Assembly: GCF_902506265.1 (NCBI RefSeq)
Contig: NZ_LR733556.1
Location: 259,245 to 323,244, forward strand
Length of the DNA: 64,000 nucleotides
Source: Flavobacterium sp. 9AF
GTDB lineage: Bacteria > Bacteroidota > Bacteroidia > Flavobacteriales > Flavobacteriaceae
Reading direction: 5' to 3'
In this document: positions 26,560 to 34,475 of the stretch, piece after piece
Numbering within the stretch: the first letter of the stretch is position 1
Layout: the number at the start of each line of letters is the position of its first letter
The notes under the pieces: generated by a model
Databases searched by the model: none
Seen by the model: only the letters and a program-made list of their open reading frames with translations
Told to the model about the DNA's origin: nothing
Made by a program: the position numbers and the translations under genes

Positions 26560-27633
26560 ATGATGAATCTTAAGCCTTTCGCTTTCATACTATTAAGCAT
26601 TTTTATCCATTCATGCGGTAATGATAAAAATATTGAAAAAAATTTATTTTCTATTGATACTTCTTCACTAAAACAGGTTTATCAGCTTGATGAACAAGTT
26701 GATTTAATAATAAAAAATGAAAAAAATGAGACTATTGATTCTGTTATTTATACCATAAATGGGGCAAAAATTGGTTCAACAAAAAATAACAACACATTAA
26801 AATTTGAATTAGCTAATCAAAAATTAGGATATCAAAGTATAAAAGCAATGGTGTACGCAAATGGTAATTCACATGAAGTCGATGCCAATTTTATGGTGGC
26901 TTCAAATATTGATCCCAAACCATTAAAGTATAAAATTGTAAATACGTATCCTCATGATAGTAAAGCTTACACGCAAGGTTTTGAATTCTATAGAGATACC
27001 CTTTTTGAAGGTACTGGTAATGGAGAAGGAAAAGGAACAGGAACTAGAGGTATTTCTAGTTTACGTAAAACCAATTATAAGACAGGCGAAGTATATAAAA
27101 TAGTTCCTCTTGCACAAGAATATTTTGGAGAAGGAATTACTATTTTAAACAACAAAGTATACCAATTAACATGGTTGAATAATGAAGGATATGTATATAA
27201 TGCTGATAATTTAGAAAAAATTAAAACATTCAAGTATTTTAAACAAATGCAAGGTTGGGGTTTAACTAATGATGGCACAAAACTGTACATGAGCGAAGGC
27301 AGTGAAAAAATATATGTTTTAGATCCAGAAACGCTTCAAGAAGTTGACTATATTAATGTTTACACCAAGAAAGCTAAAATTGAATCTTTAAATGAATTAG
27401 AATGGATTGAAGGCAAAATATGGGCCAATGTATATGGACGAGATGCTATAGCAGTAATAAATCCAAAGAATGGTGCTGTTGAAGGTATTCTAGATTTAAG
27501 TAATTTAAAAACAAAAGTCACTCAACATCCTGATATAGATGTTCTAAATGGTATTGCTTATAACCCAAAAACAAAAACCGTTTTCTTAACAGGAAAAAAT
27601 TGGGATAAAACATTTGAAATTGTCTTAGAATAA
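26560..27633 (+). CDS. Glutaminyl-peptide cyclotransferase, lipoprotein
   Basis: Beta-propeller (plant/bacterial type) glutaminyl cyclase that converts N-terminal glutamine to pyroglutamate on exported proteins. The lipobox IHSC (cysteine about residue 19) places it in the cell envelope. An Ig-like N-terminal domain (about 30-115) precedes the propeller (YKIVNTYPHDSKAYTQGFEFYRDTLFEGTG ... LNELEWIEGKIWANVY ... LNGIAYNPKTKTVFLTGKNWDKTFEI). The paired ATGATG gives two possible starts one codon apart. It is 10 bases before the next gene, so the two are probably cotranscribed. Confidence 0.9.
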   Translation: MMNLKPFAFILLSIFIHSCGNDKNIEKNLFSIDTSSLKQVYQLDEQVDLIIKNEKNETIDSVIYTINGAKIGSTKNNNTLKFELANQKLGYQSIKAMVYANGNSHEVDANFMVASNIDPKPLKYKIVNTYPHDSKAYTQGFEFYRDTLFEGTGNGEGKGTGTRGISSLRKTNYKTGEVYKIVPLAQEYFGEGITILNNKVYQLTWLNNEGYVYNADNLEKIKTFKYFKQMQGWGLTNDGTKLYMSEGSEKIYVLDPETLQEVDYINVYTKKAKIESLNELEWIEGKIWANVYGRDAIAVINPKNGAVEGILDLSNLKTKVTQHPDIDVLNGIAYNPKTKTVFLTGKNWDKTFEIVLE

Positions 27634-27643
27634 ATTAATTACA

Positions 27644-28342
27644 ATGGCAACTAAAATTAGAATAAATGTCCCCTCTCCTTGTCATGAAAATTGGCATGCC
27701 ATGGCAAAAGTGGAAAAAGGGCGATTTTGTTCTAGTTGTCAGAAAAAAGTACACGATTTTACAAACGCTACAGATACTCAAATCATCGCTGCTATTGATG
27801 GTAATGACAATTTATGTGGCCGTTTTTTGAAAAGTCAATTAGATCGAACGATTGAAAAACCCAATCAAAAAAGAAAGAAATGGTTGGCTTTAGCAACCTT
27901 AACTGGATTTTTAAGTTGGGGTACACAAGAGGTTTTTTCTCAAGGTGAACCTGTTAAAATGGTTCAAACGGATACGAAAGTTAACTTTAATAAAATCTCT
28001 CCTACTTTAAAACAAGAAATAATGTTTGTAGGGTCAGTTTATGATACGGAAGGACCTTTAGCTGGTGCTACAATAAATGTAAAGGGAACACAAAATTACA
28101 CAACTTCAGATTTTAATGGCAACTTTTCAATAAAAGCGAAATCTGGTGACACCTTAGTAGTTAATTATATTGGTTACAAGACTTACGAAGAAATAGTTTT
28201 TCAAAACATAAAAGAATATAAAATTATTTTAGAAGAAAACAGGAGAATCGAGGATGAAGTAATTGTAGTTGCAGGTGGTGCTTTTATTAAAAGAAGCTTC
28301 TTCGGCAGAATCTTTCATAGAATTGGAAATTTTTTTCGATAA
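27644..28342 (+). CDS. Protein with N-terminal Cys cluster, membrane segment and CarboxypepD-like domain
   Basis: A 232-residue protein common in Bacteroidota but without a settled function. The first 65 residues carry a cysteine-rich signature (SPCHENWHAMAKVEKGRFCSSC, then KKVHDFT and a final Cys in NLCGRF) that could bind metal. A hydrophobic stretch (WLALATLTGFLSWGTQEVFSQ, about 86-106) probably crosses the inner membrane. The C-terminal half is a CarboxypepD-regulatory-like beta domain (GSVYDTEGPLAGATINVKGTQNYTTSDFNGNFSI ... VNYIGYKTYEE) like that of SusC N-termini. A cytosolic Cys module linked to a periplasmic beta-domain is inferred from this order. It lies downstream of the cyclase gene. 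Confidence 0.72.
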   Translation: MATKIRINVPSPCHENWHAMAKVEKGRFCSSCQKKVHDFTNATDTQIIAAIDGNDNLCGRFLKSQLDRTIEKPNQKRKKWLALATLTGFLSWGTQEVFSQGEPVKMVQTDTKVNFNKISPTLKQEIMFVGSVYDTEGPLAGATINVKGTQNYTTSDFNGNFSIKAKSGDTLVVNYIGYKTYEEIVFQNIKEYKIILEENRRIEDEVIVVAGGAFIKRSFFGRIFHRIGNFFR

Positions 28343-28344
28343 AA

Positions 28345-28408
28345 TGTGTTCGAAAAGTAGTATTATATAAGTTATTTTAACTAATTGTATAAACACTTTT
28401 CGAACACA
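28345..28408. repeat. 14-bp perfect inverted repeat, likely bidirectional terminator
   Basis: TGTGTTCGAAAAGT (28345-28358) is repeated inverted at 28395-28408 with a 36-base A/T-rich loop. It fills the gap between two convergent genes (stops at 28342 and 28416) and has T-rich flanks. The loop is longer than in a normal terminator. Confidence 0.65.
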
Positions 28409-28415
28409 CCATTTT

Positions 28416-28907
28416 TTATACAGAATATAATAACGGTTTTATTTTGGGCAAATAATCAGTAACTTTATCAATCCACTTTTTAGCTATTCTCATTTCTTCT
28501 CCCATGATAAAATCCTTTGAATCTGCTTTAAAAAATTGTAGTACAACTTTTTCTTTATGCTCTTTTAATTCAAAAACGACTTCTAAACTATCTGTCATTT
28601 TTAAACTAGCTTTTTTTAAATTAGTATAACAATCTTTTATTTGATTTGTAGGAATTTTTATTTTTTCATTATAATCATTTTTATTTCTGATAAAAAAAAT
28701 AAACTCTTTGTCTGTACTAATTCCTATTATTGAATCATCTGTCCAAGTGTCAAATTCAATAATACTTTTATTTTCTTCTTGAGCAAAACTATTTAATTTT
28801 GCTAATAAACGTTTTCTTTTTTTATTTAATCTATTATTTATTATTAGAATAGGAATAAATATTATTACAAAGAATATTATTCCCATAAGACTACCAAATG
28901 TATCCAT
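28416..28907 (-). CDS. Membrane-anchored hypothetical protein
   Basis: I do not recognise this family. 163 residues with one N-terminal membrane helix (about 8-26, IIFFVIIFIPILIINN), a basic KKRKRLLAKL patch that would hold the rest in the cytoplasm, and a soluble domain of alternating beta-type segments (IGISTDKEFIFFIRN ... KIKIPTNQIKDCYTN ... SLEVVFELKEHKEKVVLQFF) ending in a helix. The pattern resembles small PH-like domains, but that is only an impression. Convergent with the Cys-cluster gene. Confidence 0.6.
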   Translation of the reverse strand: MDTFGSLMGIIFFVIIFIPILIINNRLNKKRKRLLAKLNSFAQEENKSIIEFDTWTDDSIIGISTDKEFIFFIRNKNDYNEKIKIPTNQIKDCYTNLKKASLKMTDSLEVVFELKEHKEKVVLQFFKADSKDFIMGEEMRIAKKWIDKVTDYLPKIKPLLYSV

Positions 28908-28958
28908 TATATATTTTATTTTTGTTAATTATTCTTCTTTAAGTCTTAAAAAAAATAA

Positions 28959-29330
28959 TTACCAAAAACTATGAAAAGGGTATGCAATGTGAAACTTTTG
29001 AAAATAAAGAAAATTAGAATTCAATATTTTCTTCTTGATATTTAATGTAAAGGATAAGAGTTTTTCTAAATATCTTAAAGGTATAGAATAATAATTTGAA
29101 AAGGGTTTATAGTTCTTAAAACTCTTAGAAATGATATCTAAATTCTCAAAAAATTGAGTTTCGAATTCAATTTTTGTAGCCGTATTATTTTTAGCAGTAT
29201 TTTCTTGAACTAAGCTGCTCTTTTCTGTATTACATTTTTGAACATGATATATTGTATTAATATCACTTTTGTTAATCAAAAATGGTATCAAAAATAAAAA
29301 TATAATATATCTAAAATATAATTTCATCAT
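28959..29330 (-). CDS. Small exported hypothetical protein
   Basis: Not recognised. 123 residues beginning with a strong hydrophobic signal or anchor (MKLYFRYIIFLFLIPFLI), then a short polar region rich in Asn, Lys and Phe. No motif seen. Codon use is similar to neighbours and the frame starts with ATGATG, but coding status rests only on the frame and the signal-like N-terminus. It could be a lineage-specific gene. Confidence 0.4.
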   Translation of the reverse strand: MMKLYFRYIIFLFLIPFLINKSDINTIYHVQKCNTEKSSLVQENTAKNNTATKIEFETQFFENLDIISKSFKNYKPFSNYYSIPLRYLEKLLSFTLNIKKKILNSNFLYFQKFHIAYPFHSFW

Positions 29331-29368
29331 TGCAATTAGTGAAGTAAAAGTAGTTGGTTTTTAAATGT

Positions 29369-29405
29369 AAAAAGCAAAAATAATGTTAATTTATTTTTGC
29401 TTTTT
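29369..29405 (-). terminator. Terminator after the DUF4442 gene
   Basis: A perfect 15-bp stem (29369-29383 with 29391-29405, AAAAAGCAAAAATAA) and 7-base loop, 30 bases past the stop at 29435. The A/T-rich arms make it weaker than GC-rich terminators, but they give a T run in both directions. Confidence 0.65.
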
Positions 29406-29434
29406 GAATTATAGTTGGACTTAAAAACATCTCT

Positions 29435-29950
29435 TTAAGATGTCATTTTAGCTTTTTTCTCTTTATAATAGGCTTTAGAACTTATATAAATTGTTTTATT
29501 TACTTCTGTAAAAATTTTCCCTTTTTTATCGGTAATATGTAATTGTTTAACACAATTTATTTCATTTTCTTTTTTTACATCCTTTTTGATTTGATGAATT
29601 TCATCTGAAGTAAAATTAAAAGTGGCAAAAGCATTTTGATAAGCTGGCCTTTTAAATTTAATCTCAGTAGTTTTATCCCAAACCACATAATCCTTTCCTA
29701 AAATTTGCATTAATTGAATCATGTAAATGGGATCAGTTGCAGCAAACAAACTTCCTCCAAACATGGAACCAACATAATTTTTATTCTTATATGATAATTT
29801 AATCTTTATCTTTACGATATGCAAGTCATCAGAAACATGAGTAATTCTTCCACAACTTCTCCTGTACATTGGAGAAACATTAAACATCGTTTTAAATAAG
29901 GTTGCTTTTTTAAAAAACCGATTTAAAAATTGGAATATACTGTCATACAT
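29435..29950 (-). CDS. DUF4442 hotdog-fold protein (thioesterase-like)
   Basis: 171 residues of the DUF4442 group, related to PaaI-type hotdog thioesterases. The central helix region VGSMFGGSLFAATDPIYMIQLMQILG is characteristic, preceded by a beta strand (HIVKIKIKLSYKNKNY) and followed by TTEIKFKRPAY and further strands. Substrate unknown; acyl-CoA or acyl-ACP is the usual guess for the fold. It follows the nitronate monooxygenase gene with a 4-base gap, so the two probably form an operon. Confidence 0.75.
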   Translation of the reverse strand: MYDSIFQFLNRFFKKATLFKTMFNVSPMYRRSCGRITHVSDDLHIVKIKIKLSYKNKNYVGSMFGGSLFAATDPIYMIQLMQILGKDYVVWDKTTEIKFKRPAYQNAFATFNFTSDEIHQIKKDVKKENEINCVKQLHITDKKGKIFTEVNKTIYISSKAYYKEKKAKMTS

Positions 29951-29954
29951 AACA

Positions 29955-30905
29955 TTATACTGTCAGATGTGTAACGATCTCTTTTACTGGCAAAATAGCT
30001 TTAGTATGCTCTATACTTGGTCCAGCCACCCAAACTGTCTTATAAGTTACTTGTTTAGCTGCTTTTTCAGTTGCTTTCATTCCAATATAAAAGCGAACCA
30101 TTTTCACCCATTTTTTTAGCGACTTGTTCTTATTTAAAATACGTTCTAACCAACTTTGTTTGGTTCCAACTTTCTGAACGTAAGGTGTATTAATAACAGT
30201 ACAAGGCGTTCCAGATATTCTTTCAGTCATAACAATGTCTTTTTCTCCGTAATCTACACATGCTTGTTTGTACTCATCAGAAACACCTGCTTCAATTGAT
30301 GCTATAAAAGGACTTCCCACAGATACACCAATAGCACCATAACGTAACATGGTATCTAGCTCATCTTTGCTACCCACACCACCAGCAGAAATAACAGGTA
30401 AAGAGGTGCCTTCATTTAATTGTTTTATTAATTCTTCCGGATTAATATTACCTCTATGCCCACCCGCTTGATTGTTTACGGCAATTAAAGCATCGGCTTG
30501 TAAACTTTCCACTTTTTTAGCAAAATTTAAGTCGGTAACATCGCAAAAAACTTTTATTCCAACCTTATGTGCTTCTCTAATAGTTTCTTCTGGACTACCT
30601 AAAGAAGTGATGATAAAATCTACTCCTTCTTCGCATAAAACACGAAGTTGTTCTTTATATTTTACGTTAGATTTATTTACAATTAGGTTATAACCAAAAC
30701 TACCACCTTCAATTTTTGCAGCTTTTAATTCTTTAATTGAAGCTCTTAATTCTTCTAAAGTTCTATAATTTAATGCTGGTATACAACCTGCAACACCGCT
30801 TTTCATTCCTTCAATCACCATTTTAGTATTGGATACTAAAAACATCGGGGCCATGATTATAGGATGTTTGATACCTAATATAGAGGTTAAATTTGGTTTT
30901 TCCAT
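29955..30905 (-). CDS. Nitronate monooxygenase (NMO/2-nitropropane dioxygenase family)
   Basis: FMN-dependent TIM-barrel oxygenase of 316 residues that would oxidise toxic alkyl nitronates such as propionate-3-nitronate. Family features: GIKHPIIMAPMFLVSN at the start, FIITSLGSPEE, VNNQAGGHRGN (with the catalytic-histidine-type GGHRG), PVISAGGVGSKDELDTMLRYGAIGVSVGSPFIASIEA (FMN phosphate site), and a late ERISGTPCTVI. It is followed by the DUF4442 gene. A 38-bp palindrome lies just upstream of its start. Confidence 0.88.
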   Translation of the reverse strand: MEKPNLTSILGIKHPIIMAPMFLVSNTKMVIEGMKSGVAGCIPALNYRTLEELRASIKELKAAKIEGGSFGYNLIVNKSNVKYKEQLRVLCEEGVDFIITSLGSPEETIREAHKVGIKVFCDVTDLNFAKKVESLQADALIAVNNQAGGHRGNINPEELIKQLNEGTSLPVISAGGVGSKDELDTMLRYGAIGVSVGSPFIASIEAGVSDEYKQACVDYGEKDIVMTERISGTPCTVINTPYVQKVGTKQSWLERILNKNKSLKKWVKMVRFYIGMKATEKAAKQVTYKTVWVAGPSIEHTKAILPVKEIVTHLTV

Positions 30906-30936
30906 TTTACTGTATTTTTATTCAAATATAGTAAAA

Positions 30937-30974
30937 TTTTCCCAAATAGTATGCATGCATACTATTTGGGAAAA
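30937..30974. repeat. 38-bp perfect palindrome
   Basis: A perfect inverted repeat with no spacer, two 19-base arms centred at 30955/30956, from TTTTCCCAAATAGT to ACTATTTGGGAAAA around GCATGC. It begins 4 bases after the stop of the gene at 30979 and ends 31 bases before the nitronate monooxygenase ATG. On the minus strand it is followed by TTTT, so an intrinsic terminator is likely, but an operator for a dimeric regulator is possible. Confidence 0.85.
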
Positions 30975-30978
30975 GTAA

Positions 30979-31611
30979 TTATCTTTTTTTACGTGTAGTA
31001 GATGTCTTTGTACTAGTACCTCTTTTAATTTCATACTTATTTGTAGTTGTATTATATACATAAGTATCGTTTTGAGTTTTATTTTTTAAAGTAAAATCAC
31101 CATTAGGTAACAAATTAAATTCAAAACCTTCTTTTCTGTTTCTTTCTTGGGTTTCAGAAGCTGTTTTATTTTTATCCAAGAAAACCGTTTCTACTATGTG
31201 ACTATTCTTTTGTATATTTCCTAATAATAATTCTTTTTTTTCTACATTCCATATTTGTGATTCAATAATACTTTGATCTTCTTTCTTCAATTTTGTATTT
31301 GTAGAATTATTTTCTTCCCAATGTAAATAATAGAATTTAAGATTGTTTGTTGTAAAAGGTGTAATTTTAAAATTTAAAGGAGAAAAATTGGAATTATCTG
31401 TAGTCTTTACTTTTATGGTATCTTGTACACTTCCATTAGAAACAAATAAAACAATTTGCTTCTGATTCTTAATCGAAATCATTTCGGCAGTAACATTATC
31501 AACTTTAGCTAAGACTGTTTTATTATTACTCTTTTTTGAAGTTGTCTTTTTCTTTTGAGAAAAAGAAATGGCTGAAATAAGTAGTATAGCAATCAAAAAT
31601 ATTTTTTTCAT
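30979..31611 (-). CDS. Exported hypothetical protein
   Basis: Not recognised. 210 residues with a signal peptide (MKKIFLIAILLISAISFSQ), a lysine/threonine/serine-rich linker (KKKTTSKKSNNKT), a middle domain of beta-type segments (VDNVTAEMISIKNQKQIVLFVSNG ... INLKFYYLHWEEN) and a basic Lys/Arg/Thr tail (RGTSTKTSTTRKKR). The middle part may be a small periplasmic beta domain; no catalytic motif is visible. It ends just before the 38-bp palindrome. Confidence 0.6.
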   Translation of the reverse strand: MKKIFLIAILLISAISFSQKKKTTSKKSNNKTVLAKVDNVTAEMISIKNQKQIVLFVSNGSVQDTIKVKTTDNSNFSPLNFKITPFTTNNLKFYYLHWEENNSTNTKLKKEDQSIIESQIWNVEKKELLLGNIQKNSHIVETVFLDKNKTASETQERNRKEGFEFNLLPNGDFTLKNKTQNDTYVYNTTTNKYEIKRGTSTKTSTTRKKR

Positions 31612-31870
31612 ATTCTTTTTAATTAAAAGTTTTATTAAATATCTATTCTAAATAATAGTAATAAACTTAAAAAATAAAAATTTATTACATTTAAGTTTAC
31701 CAAAGTACAAAAAACATTATATAAAATAAAGAAAACACAAAATACTTCTTTTTTGTAATGAAAAAATGGTAAATGTTAAAAAAATGTAATAATTTATGAT
31801 TATCTAAATAAATCCAGTTTTTTCAAATATTTTTGAACAAAACAAAACCCATCTAACCCATTTTTTATTT

Positions 31871-34408
31871 ATGTTAAAAAAAATAACATTATTTGCAACT
31901 TGTGCACTACTTCTATTTGGAGTTGAAGGTTATGCACAAAAAAAAAACAAAAAAAAAGATGCTAAAGCAAACACTACTGCTCTAGCAAAAAAAACAGAAG
32001 AAAAAAAAGGCCCAAAGCCTTATAACAAAGTTATTGATTCTTCTGCTGTAACTCAAAAAGGACTTATCGATATACATAAAGTAGATAAAAAATTTCTTTT
32101 TGAAATTTCTGATTCCTTAATAGGGAAAGAAATTATGACCATTACTCGATATTCAAAAACTCCTGCAGGAGGTGGAATTTTTGGTGGAGAAGAAATTAAC
32201 AGACAAGTAGTAAAATTTGAGAAAGGATTAAATGATAATATCCTTTTACGTTCCATTACTTATGTAATTATGTCTCCTGATGAAGACAAACCTATTGCTA
32301 GAGCTGTTAAAAATTCTAGTTCAGATCCAATAATTGGAAATTATGACATTTTAGCTTATAAAAAAGATGTAGCAGGTAAAGAAAATATTGCTTATGTAAT
32401 TGATATGAATAGTACTTTTGATGCAGATGTTCAAACATTTTCATTAAGTCCGATTAACAAACAATTGTTAAGCATTCAATCGTTCCAAAAAGATAAATCT
32501 TTTATACAAGATATTAAAAGTTTTCCTATTAATACTGAAATTAGAAGTGTAAAAACTTTCACAACAGAACAACCTAGAATATCTAGAACTCCTACTCCAA
32601 AAATTGGTGTAGATTTGCCATCTGGTTTAGATGCTGGAGTAGTTACATTAGAACTAAACACATCTATGCTATTACTTCCAGAAAAGCCTATGCGAAAAAG
32701 AGCTTTTGATAAGCGTGTGGGCTATTTTGCTAATCATTATGATGTTTTTAAAGAAGAATCTCTAAAAGCTGATCAAGAAGTATTCGCAGTAAGATGGAGA
32801 TTAGAACCAAAAAATGAAGAAGATGCACAAAAACAAAAAAATGGAGAGCTAATAGAACCTAAAAAACCTATTGTCTATTATATTGATCCGGCTACGCCTG
32901 ATAAATGGAAACCTTACATTAAACAAGGTATAGATGATTGGAAAGAAGCCTTTGAATTTGCAGGTTGGAAAAATGCAATTCGTGGAGAATACTGGCCTGA
33001 AAATGACCCAACCATGAGCCTGGAAGATGCGCGTTTTTCAGTTTTACGTTATTTTGCAGCAGATATACCTAATGCTTATGGCCCTAATGTACATGACCCA
33101 AGAACTGGAGAAATTTTAGAAAGTCATATTGGCTGGTATCATAATGTCATGAGTTTGCTAAGAGACTGGTATTTAGTCCAAACTGCTGCTGTTGATCCTC
33201 GAGCTCGAAATAAAAATTTCGATGATAAATTAATGGGAGAATTGATTCGCTTTGTATCTTCTCATGAAGTAGGACATACTTTAGGTTTACGTCACAATAT
33301 GGGTGCTAGTAATGCTACACCAGTAGAAATGCTGCGCAACAAAGAATTTATCGAAAAAAACGGACATACATCTTCCATTATGGACTATGCTCGTTTTAAT
33401 TATGTAGCACAACCAGAAGACAACATTACCGATTTATTCCCAAGAATAGGTGATTATGACAAATGGGCAATAAAATGGGGGTATTCTTATTTTAAAGATG
33501 CAAAAAATGAAGCACAAGAAAAAGCTTTATTAAATACAATGACTAAAGATGCTTATAATAATCGTCGTTTATGGTTTGGAACGGAAACTAGCCCATATGA
33601 CCCAAGGTATCAAACGGAAGATTTAGGAGACAATGCTATGAAAGCTTCAGATTATGGAATAAAAAATTTGAAGAAAATTTTGCCTAATCTAATAGAATGG
33701 AGTAAGGAAGATGGTGAGGATTACTCAGAATTAGAAGATTTATATGGCTCATTAGTGGGACAATTTAGACGCTATATGGGACATGTAACTAAAAACGTAG
33801 GAGGTATTTATGAAACACCAAAAACCTATGACATGGAAGGACCACAATATGAAGTAGTACCAAGTTCTATTCAAAATGATGCTGTAACCTTTTTAAATCA
33901 AAATTTATTTAGAACTCCTACATGGATTTTAGATCAAAAGATTCTCTCAAAAATAAATCCAGATAATGGAGTCGAAGCTATAAAATCATTACAAAATAAC
34001 ACTTTGTCAAGTTTATTATCAGGTGATAGATTAGTACGTTTAATTGAAACTTCTTCTTTAAGCAAAGAAAATTATTCTGTAGATGAATTAATGAGTGATT
34101 TAAGAAAAGGGATTTTTTCTGAATTAAAAACGGGTACAGCAATTGATATTTATAGAAGAAATTTACAAAAAATGTTTGTAAATGAAATCGTTATTGCATT
34201 AGATATTGAGGGTAAGCAGACAGCTAGAACATTAAATAGAAGAACTATTAAATACAATGAAACCGACATTCCTTCTATTGCTAGAGGACAATTATTAGAA
34301 TTAAAAAGAGACATTAGAAATGCATTAGCTATTACAACCGATAGACTAAGTAAATTTCATTTACAAGATGTATTATCTAAAATTGATGTTGCTTTAGAAC
34401 CAAAGTAA
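31871..34408 (+). CDS. Secreted zinc-dependent metalloprotease (HExxH, DUF5117-type)
   Basis: A large (845 residues) exported metallopeptidase. After a signal peptide (to about residue 22, GYAQ) and a very lysine-rich segment (KKNKKKDAKANTT) comes the N-terminal domain of this family (about 60-310). The metzincin-like catalytic domain follows, with the zinc motif SHEVGHTLGLRHNMGAS (about 464-480, HExxHxxGxxH) and SSIMDYARFNY downstream as a Met-turn-like segment. A helical C-terminal region completes it. This matches the zinc-dependent metalloproteases with DUF5117/DUF5118 domains that are common in Bacteroidota. Substrate unknown. It ends at a bidirectional terminator shared with dnaK. The upstream 259 bases (31612-31870) are A/T-rich with no clear feature. 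Confidence 0.88.
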   Translation: MLKKITLFATCALLLFGVEGYAQKKNKKKDAKANTTALAKKTEEKKGPKPYNKVIDSSAVTQKGLIDIHKVDKKFLFEISDSLIGKEIMTITRYSKTPAGGGIFGGEEINRQVVKFEKGLNDNILLRSITYVIMSPDEDKPIARAVKNSSSDPIIGNYDILAYKKDVAGKENIAYVIDMNSTFDADVQTFSLSPINKQLLSIQSFQKDKSFIQDIKSFPINTEIRSVKTFTTEQPRISRTPTPKIGVDLPSGLDAGVVTLELNTSMLLLPEKPMRKRAFDKRVGYFANHYDVFKEESLKADQEVFAVRWRLEPKNEEDAQKQKNGELIEPKKPIVYYIDPATPDKWKPYIKQGIDDWKEAFEFAGWKNAIRGEYWPENDPTMSLEDARFSVLRYFAADIPNAYGPNVHDPRTGEILESHIGWYHNVMSLLRDWYLVQTAAVDPRARNKNFDDKLMGELIRFVSSHEVGHTLGLRHNMGASNATPVEMLRNKEFIEKNGHTSSIMDYARFNYVAQPEDNITDLFPRIGDYDKWAIKWGYSYFKDAKNEAQEKALLNTMTKDAYNNRRLWFGTETSPYDPRYQTEDLGDNAMKASDYGIKNLKKILPNLIEWSKEDGEDYSELEDLYGSLVGQFRRYMGHVTKNVGGIYETPKTYDMEGPQYEVVPSSIQNDAVTFLNQNLFRTPTWILDQKILSKINPDNGVEAIKSLQNNTLSSLLSGDRLVRLIETSSLSKENYSVDELMSDLRKGIFSELKTGTAIDIYRRNLQKMFVNEIVIALDIEGKQTARTLNRRTIKYNETDIPSIARGQLLELKRDIRNALAITTDRLSKFHLQDVLSKIDVALEPK

Positions 34409-34430
34409 CATCCATCTCTATAATAAAATA

Positions 34431-34458
34431 AAAAACCCGAGCTTTAACTCGGGTTTTT
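34431..34458. terminator. Bidirectional terminator between metalloprotease gene and dnaK
   Basis: AAAAACCCGAG / CTCGGGTTTTT, 11-bp perfect stem with a 6-base loop between two convergent stops (34408 and 34476). Confidence 0.93.
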
Positions 34459-34475
34459 ACTTATATTAAGAAATA

